This document shows, piece after piece, positions 34,605 through 44,447 of a stretch of 64,000 nt of DNA (positions within the stretch are counted from its first letter, which is position 1; every line of letters starts with the position of its first letter). Origin of the DNA: Thalassotalea hakodatensis (GTDB lineage Bacteria > Pseudomonadota > Gammaproteobacteria > Enterobacterales > Alteromonadaceae); contig NZ_AP027365.1 of the NCBI RefSeq assembly GCF_030295995.1, positions 3,690,066-3,754,065 of the forward strand, given 5' to 3'. Under the pieces are notes generated by a model, which was not told the DNA's origin, did no database searches, and saw nothing but the letters and a program-made list of their open reading frames with translations. The position numbers were made by a program, and so were the translations under genes.

Positions 34605-35839
34605 TCAACTTTTGTTGGCATGGTTATAATTACAACAGCACCGCCAGTTTGATGATTATCAAGCCAGAGCTTTCCTTGCAATCTTTCAAGGCTCGCATTG
34701 CTAAGCATAATCGACACACCAAAACCGTGTTCGCTTAGTTGTGGGAAGTCGCCCAACTCATGCAATTGCTCTATAACAAAGCCTTTTCCGAAATCTTTAA
34801 TCGATAAACACCATTGTTGATCTTGTAAATACGCTTCAATTTCTATCGTTTTATTTTGACTTTCTTGGCTGGCATGTACGGCATTATCAATCACATTAAC
34901 CACAGCAGGAATGAATGAACCATCAATAACAATGCGAGCATCAAGCGTTTTATCGATAAATTTGAAGCTCACCTCAGGGTAAGTTAATTGGCAATGATAT
35001 TTAATTTGTTGATGAATACTAGCACAACGAATAGATTGTTTTTCATTGGTTTTAATTTGTTCAGTAGTCACTCTAAATGCTCGCAGGCTCTCTGCACAAC
35101 GGTTAACTTGCTGTTCAATATCATTAAGTAAATCATTAGGAACTTGTGGTTGTTCAGCAAGCTCTTCAGATAGTAGCTGTAAGGTTGCTAATGGCGTTGC
35201 TAAATTATGAGTCACTTGTGCAGAAGCAACACCTAACGCAATAATGCGTTCTTTTTTCAGTTGTTGCTCTCGAAACTTTGCAATCGTTGTTTCTCGACGC
35301 GTAATCGCACGCGCTAAATAGCCCACGATGAGCGACAACACTAATGCTGAAAAAAGAAAATTGATCCACATGCCAATAAAGTGTCCAGCCATATTGCCAT
35401 GCATTACATGCATTGGCATGGTCCAAAGCAATACGGAGTAAATAACAATCGCACAGCTAGCAATAATTAATCCACGCCAGAATGACAACGTAATCGCTGC
35501 AATCGCAATAGGAACCAGTAATAAAGAAACAAACGCATTGGTCGCACCGCCACTGAAGTAAAGTAAGCAACCGAGAAAAAACACATCAGCGAGCAACTGT
35601 ATTAACACATGATTTTTTTTAGAACTCGCCCCATTTCGGGTTATCGAAAAGCTCGCAACATTAAACGCAAGTTCAAGTGCGATAATAATAAACATAGGTA
35701 ACCAAGGAAGTTGATAATTTAGAACCAAATTCACAAATAATAATAAGAATACTTGCAGTATTATCGACAAGCCGCGTAGCGTCATAATTAACTCTACGGT
35801 AGACATTTTCGAGAAGAAATTGATCAGTGATTTAATCAT
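34601..35839 (-). CDS. RegB/PrrB-type redox sensor kinase
   Basis: 412 residues. Six membrane helices cover the first 190 residues and include the RegB signature GGATNAF, the proposed quinone-sensing segment. The phosphorylation site is THNLATPLATL. A cysteine 37 residues after the phospho-His, in NRCAESLRAF, corresponds to the redox-active Cys of RegB (about 40 residues after the His). The ATPase lid has GKGF. Together with the RegA-type protein it forms a system likely to sense the redox state of the quinone pool and to control respiratory or copper-related genes. Confidence 0.9.
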   Translation of the reverse strand: MIKSLINFFSKMSTVELIMTLRGLSIILQVFLLLFVNLVLNYQLPWLPMFIIIALELAFNVASFSITRNGASSKKNHVLIQLLADVFFLGCLLYFSGGATNAFVSLLLVPIAIAAITLSFWRGLIIASCAIVIYSVLLWTMPMHVMHGNMAGHFIGMWINFLFSALVLSLIVGYLARAITRRETTIAKFREQQLKKERIIALGVASAQVTHNLATPLATLQLLSEELAEQPQVPNDLLNDIEQQVNRCAESLRAFRVTTEQIKTNEKQSIRCASIHQQIKYHCQLTYPEVSFKFIDKTLDARIVIDGSFIPAVVNVIDNAVHASQESQNKTIEIEAYLQDQQWCLSIKDFGKGFVIEQLHELGDFPQLSEHGFGVSIMLSNASLERLQGKLWLDNHQTGGAVVIITMPTKVD

Positions 35840-36037
35840 TTTTATGTAGTGTGCGTTTATCCGTTAAGCATTTTACGCCTTAAGCGCCTGTTGTCTTTTA
35901 AAAATCTTAACAATTATCCACATTAAAGTATTTTTAATACGTTGCTGATTCTATTTACAATACGGTACATGTACATTTTTAACAACTCACTCTTGTTAAA
36001 ATCAATACCACACCTTATTACCAAAAAAGTGTAATAT

Positions 36038-36886
36038 CTATTTATAGCTTAGCGTTAGATCATAGAGTGCTTTTTTATTTACTTCATATAAATCCGCAGT
36101 CACGGCACAGGCTTTTTTAGGCGGCAACTCCTTTAGTAATCGTTTTAGAGCACGTTCAACCTCAGGTGTTATTTCTGAAATTTTTTCAGGTGCACCTTCA
36201 ATAATCAATACCATTTCACCTTTTAACTGATTCGCATCTTGCGATAACCAATGTAACATTTCACCAGCGGTATTCGAGTAAATGGTTTCAAATGTTTTTG
36301 TTAGCTCACGGGCGATCACTAAATATCGACTTTCACCTAGCACCGTAACAATATCTTGAACGGTATCAATGGCGCGTCTAGGCGCATCGTAAAACACCAT
36401 TGTTCGGGTTTCGTTAACAACCCCTTGTAGTATCGCTTGTCTCGCCCCTGTTTTAGCAGGTAAAAAGCCTTCAAAAGCAAAGCGATTTGTGGGTAAACCG
36501 GCAACAGATAACGCCGATATTGCAGCACAAGCACCCGGCACAGGTGATACATTCAAGCCCTGTTGCCGACAGTAACGTACAAGGTGAAAGCCTGGATCGC
36601 TAATCAAAGGTGTACCAGCATCAGATACAAGTGCCACATTGCTCCCTGATGCGAGCAATGAACCGATGTATTCCTGCTTTTGCCGCTCATTGTGATCATG
36701 CAATGAGATTGTTTTACCGCTAATTGAAAAAGCAGATAAGAGTTTTTTAGTATGTCGGGTATCCTCACAAGCAATAACGTCTACTGCACGCAAAGTGTCG
36801 ATTGCCCGCTGGCTAATATCGCCTAAATTACCAATAGGGGTTGCAACAATATATAAGGTGCCCGTGTTATCTTCAGCTAAAGTCAT
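36038..36886 (-). CDS. rsmI: 16S rRNA 2'-O-methyltransferase RsmI
   Basis: 282 residues of the SAM-dependent tetrapyrrole-methylase fold. The start LYIVATPIGNLGDIS, the motif EDTRHTKKLL and the glycine-rich SDAGTPLISDPG are diagnostic of RsmI (YraL), which methylates the ribose of C1402 in 16S rRNA. It is divergent from lpoA, as in most gammaproteobacteria. Confidence 0.97.
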   Translation of the reverse strand: MTLAEDNTGTLYIVATPIGNLGDISQRAIDTLRAVDVIACEDTRHTKKLLSAFSISGKTISLHDHNERQKQEYIGSLLASGSNVALVSDAGTPLISDPGFHLVRYCRQQGLNVSPVPGACAAISALSVAGLPTNRFAFEGFLPAKTGARQAILQGVVNETRTMVFYDAPRRAIDTVQDIVTVLGESRYLVIARELTKTFETIYSNTAGEMLHWLSQDANQLKGEMVLIIEGAPEKISEITPEVERALKRLLKELPPKKACAVTADLYEVNKKALYDLTLSYK

Positions 36887-36972
36887 TTAATAGTTCTGTT
36901 GAGCAAAGAGTCAATGACGTTTATTATAAAGCAATATCGATTGAAAAGATCCATCATTTATAGGGTTTGTTT

Positions 36973-38817
36973 GTGGCATATCATTACGTTAGTGTTAAAC
37001 GTTTACGCGTTATCTTCTCTGTTATTACGCTTTTAGTGCTCACAAGTTGTGCCACCAAGCCAGACAAGAAGCCCGTTAAAAGCAGCGACAATACTCAGAT
37101 ATCAAGCAATGAAATATTAACTGAGTCAGCTAAAGACTATCTTGCGCTAGCAAAAAATAGTGCCGGTGAAACAGCCACGCAATATTTTTTATTTGCGGCA
37201 CAACAATTTAATAATGAAAAGCAACACAAAAAAGCGCTATGGTTAGCACAGCAAACCCAGGCATTAACAGATAACAATCGTTTAAAATACCAATTAGAGC
37301 TGATCAGTGCGCAAAGTTTAGTTAGTCTTGATGCGTACGATGTGGCGTTAAACCATTTGAATCAGGCAAAAAAATTACGTGGTGAACAGCAGCAACCAAA
37401 AGCGTTTTATCAAACATTAGCGATTGTTCAACAACAAAGACAGCTTCCCCTAGCCTCAGTTGATGCAAGACTACGTGCGTTAGCGTTATCTTCTGAGATG
37501 GAGTACCAACAGCAAGCGAATGACGTTTGGCTCTCGCTAAATAAACTGTCACAATGGGAGATTCAGCAACTTTCAACGCTAGCTCCTCCTTACTTCGCCG
37601 GTTGGCAACAATTGTTAAATTTTGCCCATCGTTTTGGCTATCAATCTGATACTTTTAACCGATATTTAACACAATGGCAGCGAAATTTTCGCGATCACCC
37701 TGCACAGATATTAGTTGAGAAACTGTCAGCCACCACAGTAAAAAGTACCGATAAAGAGCATAACATCGCCGTATTACTGCCTTTATCTGGCAAGCAGAAA
37801 AAAGCAGGTGAAGTTGCTCAGCAAGGCATTTTAGCGGCTTATCAAAATAATACTGATACGAGCTTACATTTCATTGATTCTGTAGCGACAGACTACAGCA
37901 CACTAGCAGACTACTTAACATCGCTAGAAGTAGATCATGTAATAGGCCCATTGCTTAAATCTAATGTAGATGCATATATCAATCAGCCGCAGCTTAATTT
38001 ACCCACATTACTATTGAACCTACCGCAAACACACTCGTTAAAAGAAACACATATTGTGCTTTCAATGAACCCTGAAGATGAAGCGATTCAAGCAGCAACG
38101 ACTCTTAGTCGTCGGCAATTTACCTCGCCCATTGTGTTCGCTCAACAAGATAGTATTAGCCAACGTATTGCCAAGACCTTTAGTGAGCAATGGCAGCGAA
38201 TTACCGGCAGAACGCCTGAAGTAATCGCTTTTGCTGATGCCAGTAAAGTGCAAGAAAAACTAGAAAGTACCTTAGAGCTCGATCTAAGTAAAAAACGAAT
38301 AGCTGATATTGACAGAAGGATCCGACAACAACTTAAAACGCAAGAACGTAATCGCCTAGATATCGACATGATTTACATTGTCGCATCTCCCAATGAAACA
38401 CGATTACTTAAACCTTATATTGACGTAAATATATCACCTTTCGCCCGTGCAATTCCTGTTTTTGCAAGCTCAAGAAGCCATAGCCATAACAGCGACAAAA
38501 GTGATAGTCGTGATCTATCAGGTTTGTCGTTTACAGAAATGCCTTGGCAGCTTACCAGCAAACAACAAAATGCATCACTGAAGCAGCTAAGCTCGCGTAT
38601 CTGGCCAGACAGATCTGATAGTCTAGAACGAATTTTTGCCATGGGGTACGATAGCTATTCGTTGATCCATAAGTTTTCCATGTTCAAACAACAACCCTAC
38701 ATTCGCCATTATGGACAAACAGGTGTATTAAAATTAAATGAGCAGGGTATTTTGACCCGCAGCTTATTGTGGGGTAGCTACCAAAGGGACAAGGTAGAAG
38801 AAATTGTTTTGGAATAA
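36973..38817 (+). CDS. lpoA: LpoA, lipoprotein activator of penicillin-binding protein 1a
   Basis: 614 residues. A TTG opens the frame at 36967, but the GTG at 36973 has AGGG seven bases upstream and gives a lipoprotein signal with lipobox LTSC. The N-terminal half (about 40-260) is helical TPR-like. The C-terminal half (about 265-590) has a periplasmic-binding-protein fold with NIAVLLPLSGKQKKAGE and GPLLKSNV. LpoA sits on the outer membrane and contacts PBP1a through the peptidoglycan. It is first of the conserved lpoA-yraN-diaA-dolP run. Confidence 0.92.
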   Translation: MAYHYVSVKRLRVIFSVITLLVLTSCATKPDKKPVKSSDNTQISSNEILTESAKDYLALAKNSAGETATQYFLFAAQQFNNEKQHKKALWLAQQTQALTDNNRLKYQLELISAQSLVSLDAYDVALNHLNQAKKLRGEQQQPKAFYQTLAIVQQQRQLPLASVDARLRALALSSEMEYQQQANDVWLSLNKLSQWEIQQLSTLAPPYFAGWQQLLNFAHRFGYQSDTFNRYLTQWQRNFRDHPAQILVEKLSATTVKSTDKEHNIAVLLPLSGKQKKAGEVAQQGILAAYQNNTDTSLHFIDSVATDYSTLADYLTSLEVDHVIGPLLKSNVDAYINQPQLNLPTLLLNLPQTHSLKETHIVLSMNPEDEAIQAATTLSRRQFTSPIVFAQQDSISQRIAKTFSEQWQRITGRTPEVIAFADASKVQEKLESTLELDLSKKRIADIDRRIRQQLKTQERNRLDIDMIYIVASPNETRLLKPYIDVNISPFARAIPVFASSRSHSHNSDKSDSRDLSGLSFTEMPWQLTSKQQNASLKQLSSRIWPDRSDSLERIFAMGYDSYSLIHKFSMFKQQPYIRHYGQTGVLKLNEQGILTRSLLWGSYQRDKVEEIVLE

Positions 38818-39184
38818 AAAGTCGTCTGACAATTCACATAATACTTCAGGGCAGCACTGGGAGTCCAAAGCACTCGCGTACTTAGAGAAACAGCAACTTA
38901 CATTGGTCACAGCCAACTTTCACAGTCGCCAAGGTGAAATTGACCTAATTATGAAAGAAGGTGACTGCATAGTTTTTGTTGAAGTTAAATACCGTAAAAA
39001 CAAAGCGTTTGGCGGCGCTATTTCCGCGGTTAGCATCAGCAAGCAAGAAAAAATTCGTAGAACAGCCGCATTTTTTCTGCAACAACAAGGACTAAATGCT
39101 TATAATACCGCATGTCGATTTGATATCATCGCCATCGAAGGCGGTAACATTCCCGAATTTATTTGGCTGAAAAATGCCTTTTGA
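38804..39184 (+). CDS. yraN: YraN, UPF0102 nuclease-fold protein
   Basis: 126 residues. Core motifs ANFHSRQGEIDLI and FVEVKYRKN form the predicted metal-dependent nuclease centre (Glu-Ile-Asp and Glu-Val-Lys). The gene overlaps lpoA by 14 bp and starts at TTG with AAGG upstream, so translational coupling is likely. The family is a restriction-endonuclease-like fold linked to DNA uptake and repair, but its role is not known for certain. Confidence 0.9.
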   Translation: MFWNKKSSDNSHNTSGQHWESKALAYLEKQQLTLVTANFHSRQGEIDLIMKEGDCIVFVEVKYRKNKAFGGAISAVSISKQEKIRRTAAFFLQQQGLNAYNTACRFDIIAIEGGNIPEFIWLKNAF

Positions 39185-39802
<618 letters not shown>

Positions 39803-39806
39803 CACT

Positions 39807-40382
39807 ATGAAAGCAAAAAATGGATTATTGCTACTTGCCACCATTTCAATCCTACAAGGTTGCGTTGCCGCGGCTGTGGTAGGGGTTGTCGGCGGCGCTA
39901 GCGTTGTTACTGACAATCGCTCTATTGGTAATCAAATTGATGATCAAAAAATTGAAATTGCTGCACACGCTAAGCTCGCTAAAGTAGCAGGAATTTCAGA
40001 CAACACTAACTTACAAGTTATCAGTGTAAACGGTAAAGTGTTGATAGTAGGGCAAGCGATGAATACGTATTTAAAAAACCTTGCAATTAAAACGGTTAAT
40101 CAAGTGAAAGGTGTCGAATATATTCATGATCAAATACGCATTGGCAATACAACTTCTCTTTCAACGCGCAGCAATGATGTTTGGTTAACGTCTAAGGTAA
40201 AAACCGCATTATTCAAGCAAGATGATTTTGACGCCAACAATGTAAAAGTGGTTACCGAAAATGGTGAAGTTTTTCTCATGGGTCTTGTTACTAATCGTCT
40301 AGCCAATAGCGCTGTTGAGATTGCCCGTCGTGTGGGTGGTGTTAATCGTGTTTTCAAAATGTTTGAGATTATTGAGAGCTAA
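39807..40382 (+). CDS. dolP: DolP, BON-domain outer-membrane lipoprotein
   Basis: 191 residues from the ATG at 39807. The lipobox LQGC follows MKAKNGLLLLATISI. Two BON domains follow (about 45-110 and 120-185). The ATG lies five bases after the diaA stop, with GAAG upstream. DolP (YraP) keeps outer-membrane integrity in E. coli. It is the end of the lpoA operon; a strong terminator follows. Confidence 0.9.
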   Translation: MKAKNGLLLLATISILQGCVAAAVVGVVGGASVVTDNRSIGNQIDDQKIEIAAHAKLAKVAGISDNTNLQVISVNGKVLIVGQAMNTYLKNLAIKTVNQVKGVEYIHDQIRIGNTTSLSTRSNDVWLTSKVKTALFKQDDFDANNVKVVTENGEVFLMGLVTNRLANSAVEIARRVGGVNRVFKMFEIIES

Positions 40383-40432
40383 CAGACCTCAACCAAAGGC
40401 AAACTTGTTATAACTGCATTACTTCGACATAA

Positions 40433-40458
40433 AAAAAACACTCTTTAGAGTGTTTTTT
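40433..40458. terminator. Bidirectional terminator between dolP and sspB
   Basis: AAAACACTC and GAGTGTTTT, with a 4-nt TTTA loop and runs of A on one side and T on the other. It is placed to stop both the rightward dolP and the leftward sspB transcripts. Confidence 0.85.
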
Positions 40459-40905
40459 TTATTTAACAACTTTTAAACTCGCTCTACCACGAGGTTTACT
40501 CGGGGGCGTTGGATCGGGTTCATCATCACTGCTGTTGTCAACCGCGCTAACGGGAGAGAGTGACAATTCATCTTCTTCAACAGGATGCTCTATCGCTAAT
40601 GAAGTACCTGCACCATTTTCTTTGGCATAGATAGCTGAAATAGCACCATATGGCACTGTTAGGTGCTCTAATTTACCAGAAAATCTTGCAGTGAACTCAA
40701 TACTTTCACCTTCCAAAGAAATTGAACCAACAGCACCAGGGGCAACATTTAAAATAATTTGCCCATCGTTTACAAAAGCCATAGGCACTAACACACCGTA
40801 TACATTTACATCTACGGCAATGTATGGTGTTAGGTCATTGTCACAAATCCAATCATAAAAAGCCCTAACGATGTAGGGCTTTGATGATGTCATATCAACA
40901 GACAT
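40459..40905 (-). CDS. sspB: SspB, ClpXP adaptor (stringent starvation protein B)
   Basis: 148 residues. The N-terminal domain begins SSKPYIVRAFYDWICDNDLTPYI and carries GQIILNVAPGAV, the substrate-binding fold that tethers ssrA-tagged proteins. A flexible acidic linker follows, ending in the basic C-terminal motif RGRASLKVVK that docks on ClpX. It overlaps the sspA stop by one base. Confidence 0.95.
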   Translation of the reverse strand: MSVDMTSSKPYIVRAFYDWICDNDLTPYIAVDVNVYGVLVPMAFVNDGQIILNVAPGAVGSISLEGESIEFTARFSGKLEHLTVPYGAISAIYAKENGAGTSLAIEHPVEEDELSLSPVSAVDNSSDDEPDPTPPSKPRGRASLKVVK

Positions 40906-41546
40906 TAAACTGCAGTACCAAAGCGAAGTTCTCTTTCAACTTCTGTTAAAGAAGCTTGGAACGATTCACGTTCAAATACACGTAACATGTATGTTTTTAG
41001 CTCTTTCGAACCTGCACCTTCTAATTCGATACCGAAAACAGGTAAGCGCCATAATAGCGGAGCTAAGTAACAATCAACCAAACTAAACTCTTCACTCATA
41101 AAATAAGGAGCTTCATTTAAAATGGGTGCGATGCTTAATAAGCTTTCTGCTAATTCTTTACGTGCTTTCTCTGCTTCACCTGCACTACCATTCATGATGA
41201 TACGCGCTAAGCTATACCAATCTTGTTCAATTCTGTGCATCATTAAGCGACTACGGCCACGTGATACTGGATAAACAGGCATCAATGGTGGATGAGGAAA
41301 ACGCTCGTCTAAGTATTCGATAATAATTGACGCTTCGTAAAGCGCTAGTTCACGATCAATTAATGTAGGCACAGTTCCATAAGGATTTAAGTCTAATAAA
41401 TCCTCAGGCAAATTCGCCATATCAACTAAGTGGATATCTACACCAACGCCTTTTTCTGCCAACACAATACGTGTTTGATGACTATACATATCATCCGCAT
41501 GTGAATATAAGTTCATGACAGAGCGTTTGTTTGCAGCAACGGCCAT
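40905..41546 (-). CDS. sspA: SspA, stringent starvation protein A (GST fold)
   Basis: 213 residues of the GST fold without a catalytic role. The N-terminal VMNLYSHADDMYSHQTRIVLAE and PHPPLMPVYPVSRGRSR are SspA hallmarks. It binds RNA polymerase and aids stress transcription. The frame reaches back to 41567, but the ATG at 41546, with GGAGG four bases before it, is the clear start. It lies 80 bp after petC, with a strong hairpin between. Confidence 0.96.
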   Translation of the reverse strand: MAVAANKRSVMNLYSHADDMYSHQTRIVLAEKGVGVDIHLVDMANLPEDLLDLNPYGTVPTLIDRELALYEASIIIEYLDERFPHPPLMPVYPVSRGRSRLMMHRIEQDWYSLARIIMNGSAGEAEKARKELAESLLSIAPILNEAPYFMSEEFSLVDCYLAPLLWRLPVFGIELEGAGSKELKTYMLRVFERESFQASLTEVERELRFGTAV

Positions 41547-41580
41547 TTCGCCTCCAAAAATATTCAATAATAACTAACAA

Positions 41581-41598
41581 TGGGGGCTAGTGCCCCCA
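41581..41598 (-). terminator. GC-rich intercistronic hairpin between petC and sspA
   Basis: TGGGGGC and GCCCCCA form a 7-bp GC stem with a 4-nt loop. On the minus strand no T run follows, so it may be a partial terminator or an mRNA stabiliser rather than a full stop. Confidence 0.6.
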
Positions 41599-41626
41599 AT
41601 AAAATTACCTGATAGTGACCTTCAAA

Positions 41627-42325
41627 TTAATGAACATCTCTCCAGTATTCTTTCTTCAATAAGTAAGAAAATACTAACAGGATAAATAAGAACCCGATCA
41701 CGTAATAACCTAATTGTTTACGTTCAAGCTTGTTCGGCTCACCAACATATTCTAAGAAATTAGTTAGATCGCGAACGAACTCATCGTATTCTTCTGGTGA
41801 CATAGTGCCACCCACAGCAGGTGTTAACTCGCCGTTTTCATCAAGTGTTTGTACACCTTGTAAATTTTGTAATACATGTGGCATACCGACATCTTTAAAG
41901 ATTTTATTATTTACACCGAACGGACGTTCCGCATCTACGTAAAATGAACGTAAATAAGTATAAATATAATCTGGGCTTCTAAAGCGAGCTTCCAGGGTTA
42001 AATCTGGCGGCGCAGTACCAAACCATGCACCAGCGTCTTTAGCTGGCATAGTATTGGTAATGTGATCACCTGGTTTTTCACCTGTAGGCATATATTTTTC
42101 TTTACCCTCAGCTTCACTTATTCCCAGATCACGGAACGTTCGGTTATAGCGTTGATATTTTAGCTGATGGCAACCTAAACAATATTGTAAATAAGATTCG
42201 AAGCCACGCTTTAATGATTCTTTATCTGCTAAATCATTATTTGCTTTATCAAGTGGCATAGAGCCCCCAGCAGCAAGTGCAAAGAAAGGGACGCATGCTA
42301 ATAGTGTTACAATTAACTTTTTCAT
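41627..42325 (-). CDS. petC: Cytochrome c1 of the bc1 complex
   Basis: 232 residues. The signal peptide (MKKLIVTLLACVPFFALA) precedes the haem site YCLGCHQ. The axial-ligand Met is probably in the GTMSPEEYD region. A C-terminal helix (about 207-224) anchors it. It transfers electrons from the Rieske protein to soluble cytochromes. Its start overlaps the petB stop by one base. Confidence 0.95.
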   Translation of the reverse strand: MKKLIVTLLACVPFFALAAGGSMPLDKANNDLADKESLKRGFESYLQYCLGCHQLKYQRYNRTFRDLGISEAEGKEKYMPTGEKPGDHITNTMPAKDAGAWFGTAPPDLTLEARFRSPDYIYTYLRSFYVDAERPFGVNNKIFKDVGMPHVLQNLQGVQTLDENGELTPAVGGTMSPEEYDEFVRDLTNFLEYVGEPNKLERKQLGYYVIGFLFILLVFSYLLKKEYWRDVH

Positions 42326-43587
42326 TATCCTGTCACCCTCTCTGGTACTGGTTTGGTCTTTTCATTTTTACTGTAAAACCACAGTAAAATAAAGAAGCCA
42401 AAGTAGCCTAAACTTGCAATTCGGCCGATTAAATTCGCCAAATCAGTTGCAGGCATTGTACCTAAAATACCTAACACGATAAAACTAATCGCAAATTGCG
42501 TTAAGTTAAGTAAGTGCGCTTTACTACGATAACGAATTGATTTAACCGTACCACGGTCAAACCAAGGTAAGGCGAATAACATACCAATAGCGGCAAACAT
42601 GGTGATCATACCAAACAACTTATCTGGTACCACTCTTAGAATGGTAAAGAATGGTCCGAAATACCATACTGGCACGATATGCTCAGGCGTTTTTAAGCCG
42701 TTAGCAGGCTCAAAGTTTGGTGCTTCAATAAAGTACCCACCACCCTCTGGTGCAAAAAACATAACCCATGAAAAACCAATCAAGAAAATGATTACCGCAA
42801 CCAAGTCTTTAACCGTGTAATAAGGGTGGAAAGGAATCGCATCAACGATGTCATACTTTTTAGTGTACTGTTTATGGAAAGTAAACTTGCTTTGCTCTTC
42901 TTCTGGAACACTTCCTTTAGGCTTTTTAATGTCAGTACCGTCAGGGTTATTAGAGCCTACTTCGTGTAACGCTATTATGTGTAAGAACACTAGTACACAT
43001 AATACCAGTGGTAATGCAATAACATGTAGCGCGAAGAATCGGTTTAGTGTCGCACCAGAGATAACATAATCACCCTTGATCCAAATAGTCAGCTCTTCAC
43101 CCACAAGAGGTATAGCACCAAATAAAGAAATAATTACCTGTGCACCCCAGTACGACATATTACCCCATGGTAATAAGTAGCCCATAAAGGCTTCTGCCAT
43201 TAACACCAAGAAGATAAGCATACCGAAAATCCACAGCAATTCGCGTGGTTTTTGATAAGAACCGTACATTAAACCACGGAACATATGTAAATAAACAACG
43301 ATAAAAAATGCCGAAGCACCTGTTGAATGCATATAGCGCAATAACCAACCGTAATCGACATCACGCATAATATATTCGATAGAAGCAAAAGCACCAGCGC
43401 CAGAAGGTTCGTAGTTCATTGTCAACCAAATACCTGTCAGTATTTGGTTCACTAAAACAACCGTCGCTAAAATCCCGAATACATACCAAAAATTGAAGTT
43501 TTTCGGTGCAGGATATTGAATAGCATGCTTGTTCATGGCATCCATAAACGGAAGACGCTTTTCAATCCAAGCCATAAAGTTTTCCAT
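42325..43587 (-). CDS. petB: Cytochrome b of the bc1 complex
   Basis: 420 residues with about eight or nine helices. The paired haem-ligating histidines and the Qo-site motif PVWYFGP are visible (the usual PEWY is PVWY). It is joined end to end with petA (43587) and petC (42325). Full-length, unsplit cytochrome b of the proteobacterial type. The Qo glutamate of PEWY is replaced by Val, a variant known in several proteobacteria. Confidence 0.95.
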   Translation of the reverse strand: MENFMAWIEKRLPFMDAMNKHAIQYPAPKNFNFWYVFGILATVVLVNQILTGIWLTMNYEPSGAGAFASIEYIMRDVDYGWLLRYMHSTGASAFFIVVYLHMFRGLMYGSYQKPRELLWIFGMLIFLVLMAEAFMGYLLPWGNMSYWGAQVIISLFGAIPLVGEELTIWIKGDYVISGATLNRFFALHVIALPLVLCVLVFLHIIALHEVGSNNPDGTDIKKPKGSVPEEEQSKFTFHKQYTKKYDIVDAIPFHPYYTVKDLVAVIIFLIGFSWVMFFAPEGGGYFIEAPNFEPANGLKTPEHIVPVWYFGPFFTILRVVPDKLFGMITMFAAIGMLFALPWFDRGTVKSIRYRSKAHLLNLTQFAISFIVLGILGTMPATDLANLIGRIASLGYFGFFILLWFYSKNEKTKPVPERVTG

Positions 43588-44177
43588 TACGCTTCTCCTT
43601 GGCTTACACCGATAAGTAAGGTGTCATCTGTTGGGAATGAATGCTCAGGAACCACTAAGTTTAACGGTGCAGGAACGCCAGAGAATACACGACCTGCCAT
43701 GTCAAATTTAGAACCGTGACAAGGACAATAGAAACCATTTTTAACGCCTTCTACCATCTCTTCAAAGTCACCTTTTCGATACGTTGGAGCGCAGCCTAAG
43801 TGAGTACATACACCTAACGCCACCATAATTTCAGGCTTAATTGAGCGATGTTCGTTTGCAGCATAATCAGGCTGTTGTGGTTCAGCAGATTTAGGATCAC
43901 GAAGCTGATCTTCATGATTTGCTAACGATTTAACCGCTTCATCAGTACGACGCACGATATAAACTGGCTTACCGCGCCATTCAGCACGAATTAATTGACC
44001 GGGTTCAATTTTACCTACATTCACCTCAACTGGCGCCCCTGCGGCTTTCGCACGCTCACTTGGGTTCCAGGAGCCAATGAAAGGCACAGCAACACCGACA
44101 GCGCCAACACCACCAACTACCGAAGTAGCCGCAGTTAAAAAGCGTCGACGGCTGTTATTCACAGGCGCATTGCTCAT
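43587..44177 (-). CDS. petA: Rieske iron-sulfur subunit of the bc1 complex
   Basis: 196 residues. A twin-arginine signal ([16 protein letters not shown]) precedes the iron-sulfur domain with CTHLGCAP and CPCHGSKFD, the two clusters of the Rieske ligands. First gene of the petABC operon, which hands over to sspAB further on. Confidence 0.97.
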   Translation of the reverse strand: MSNAPVNNSRRRFLTAATSVVGGVGAVGVAVPFIGSWNPSERAKAAGAPVEVNVGKIEPGQLIRAEWRGKPVYIVRRTDEAVKSLANHEDQLRDPKSAEPQQPDYAANEHRSIKPEIMVALGVCTHLGCAPTYRKGDFEEMVEGVKNGFYCPCHGSKFDMAGRVFSGVPAPLNLVVPEHSFPTDDTLLIGVSQGEA

Positions 44178-44447
44178 CCAACATCTCCAAAATTTGTATT
44201 ATTTATTTAAAGTTAGAATTCTTGTTGCTTTCTAAGCATAGCCAAAGCGATGATTCTTTTTCAAACAAATAAACTTAGCGATAAAAAAATTTTTCCGATC
44301 ATAAAGAAAACCCCTGATTTTTACAAGGAAATAAAGTGGTTTATAGCAATGAATAGTGAAAAAATGACAATAAATGTGTCAAGGTTTAGTACGGTCTGTA
44401 TTAATGACAAAGGTAATGAATAATTCTCGGCGAATAATTGCTAGGTG
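44178..44447. other. Intergenic region, pet operon promoter region
   Basis: This 270-bp region lies between the petA start (leftward) and the mrcB stop (leftward). It is AT-rich and should contain the pet promoter and the mrcB terminator. I saw no clear hairpin or operator. Confidence 0.4.
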
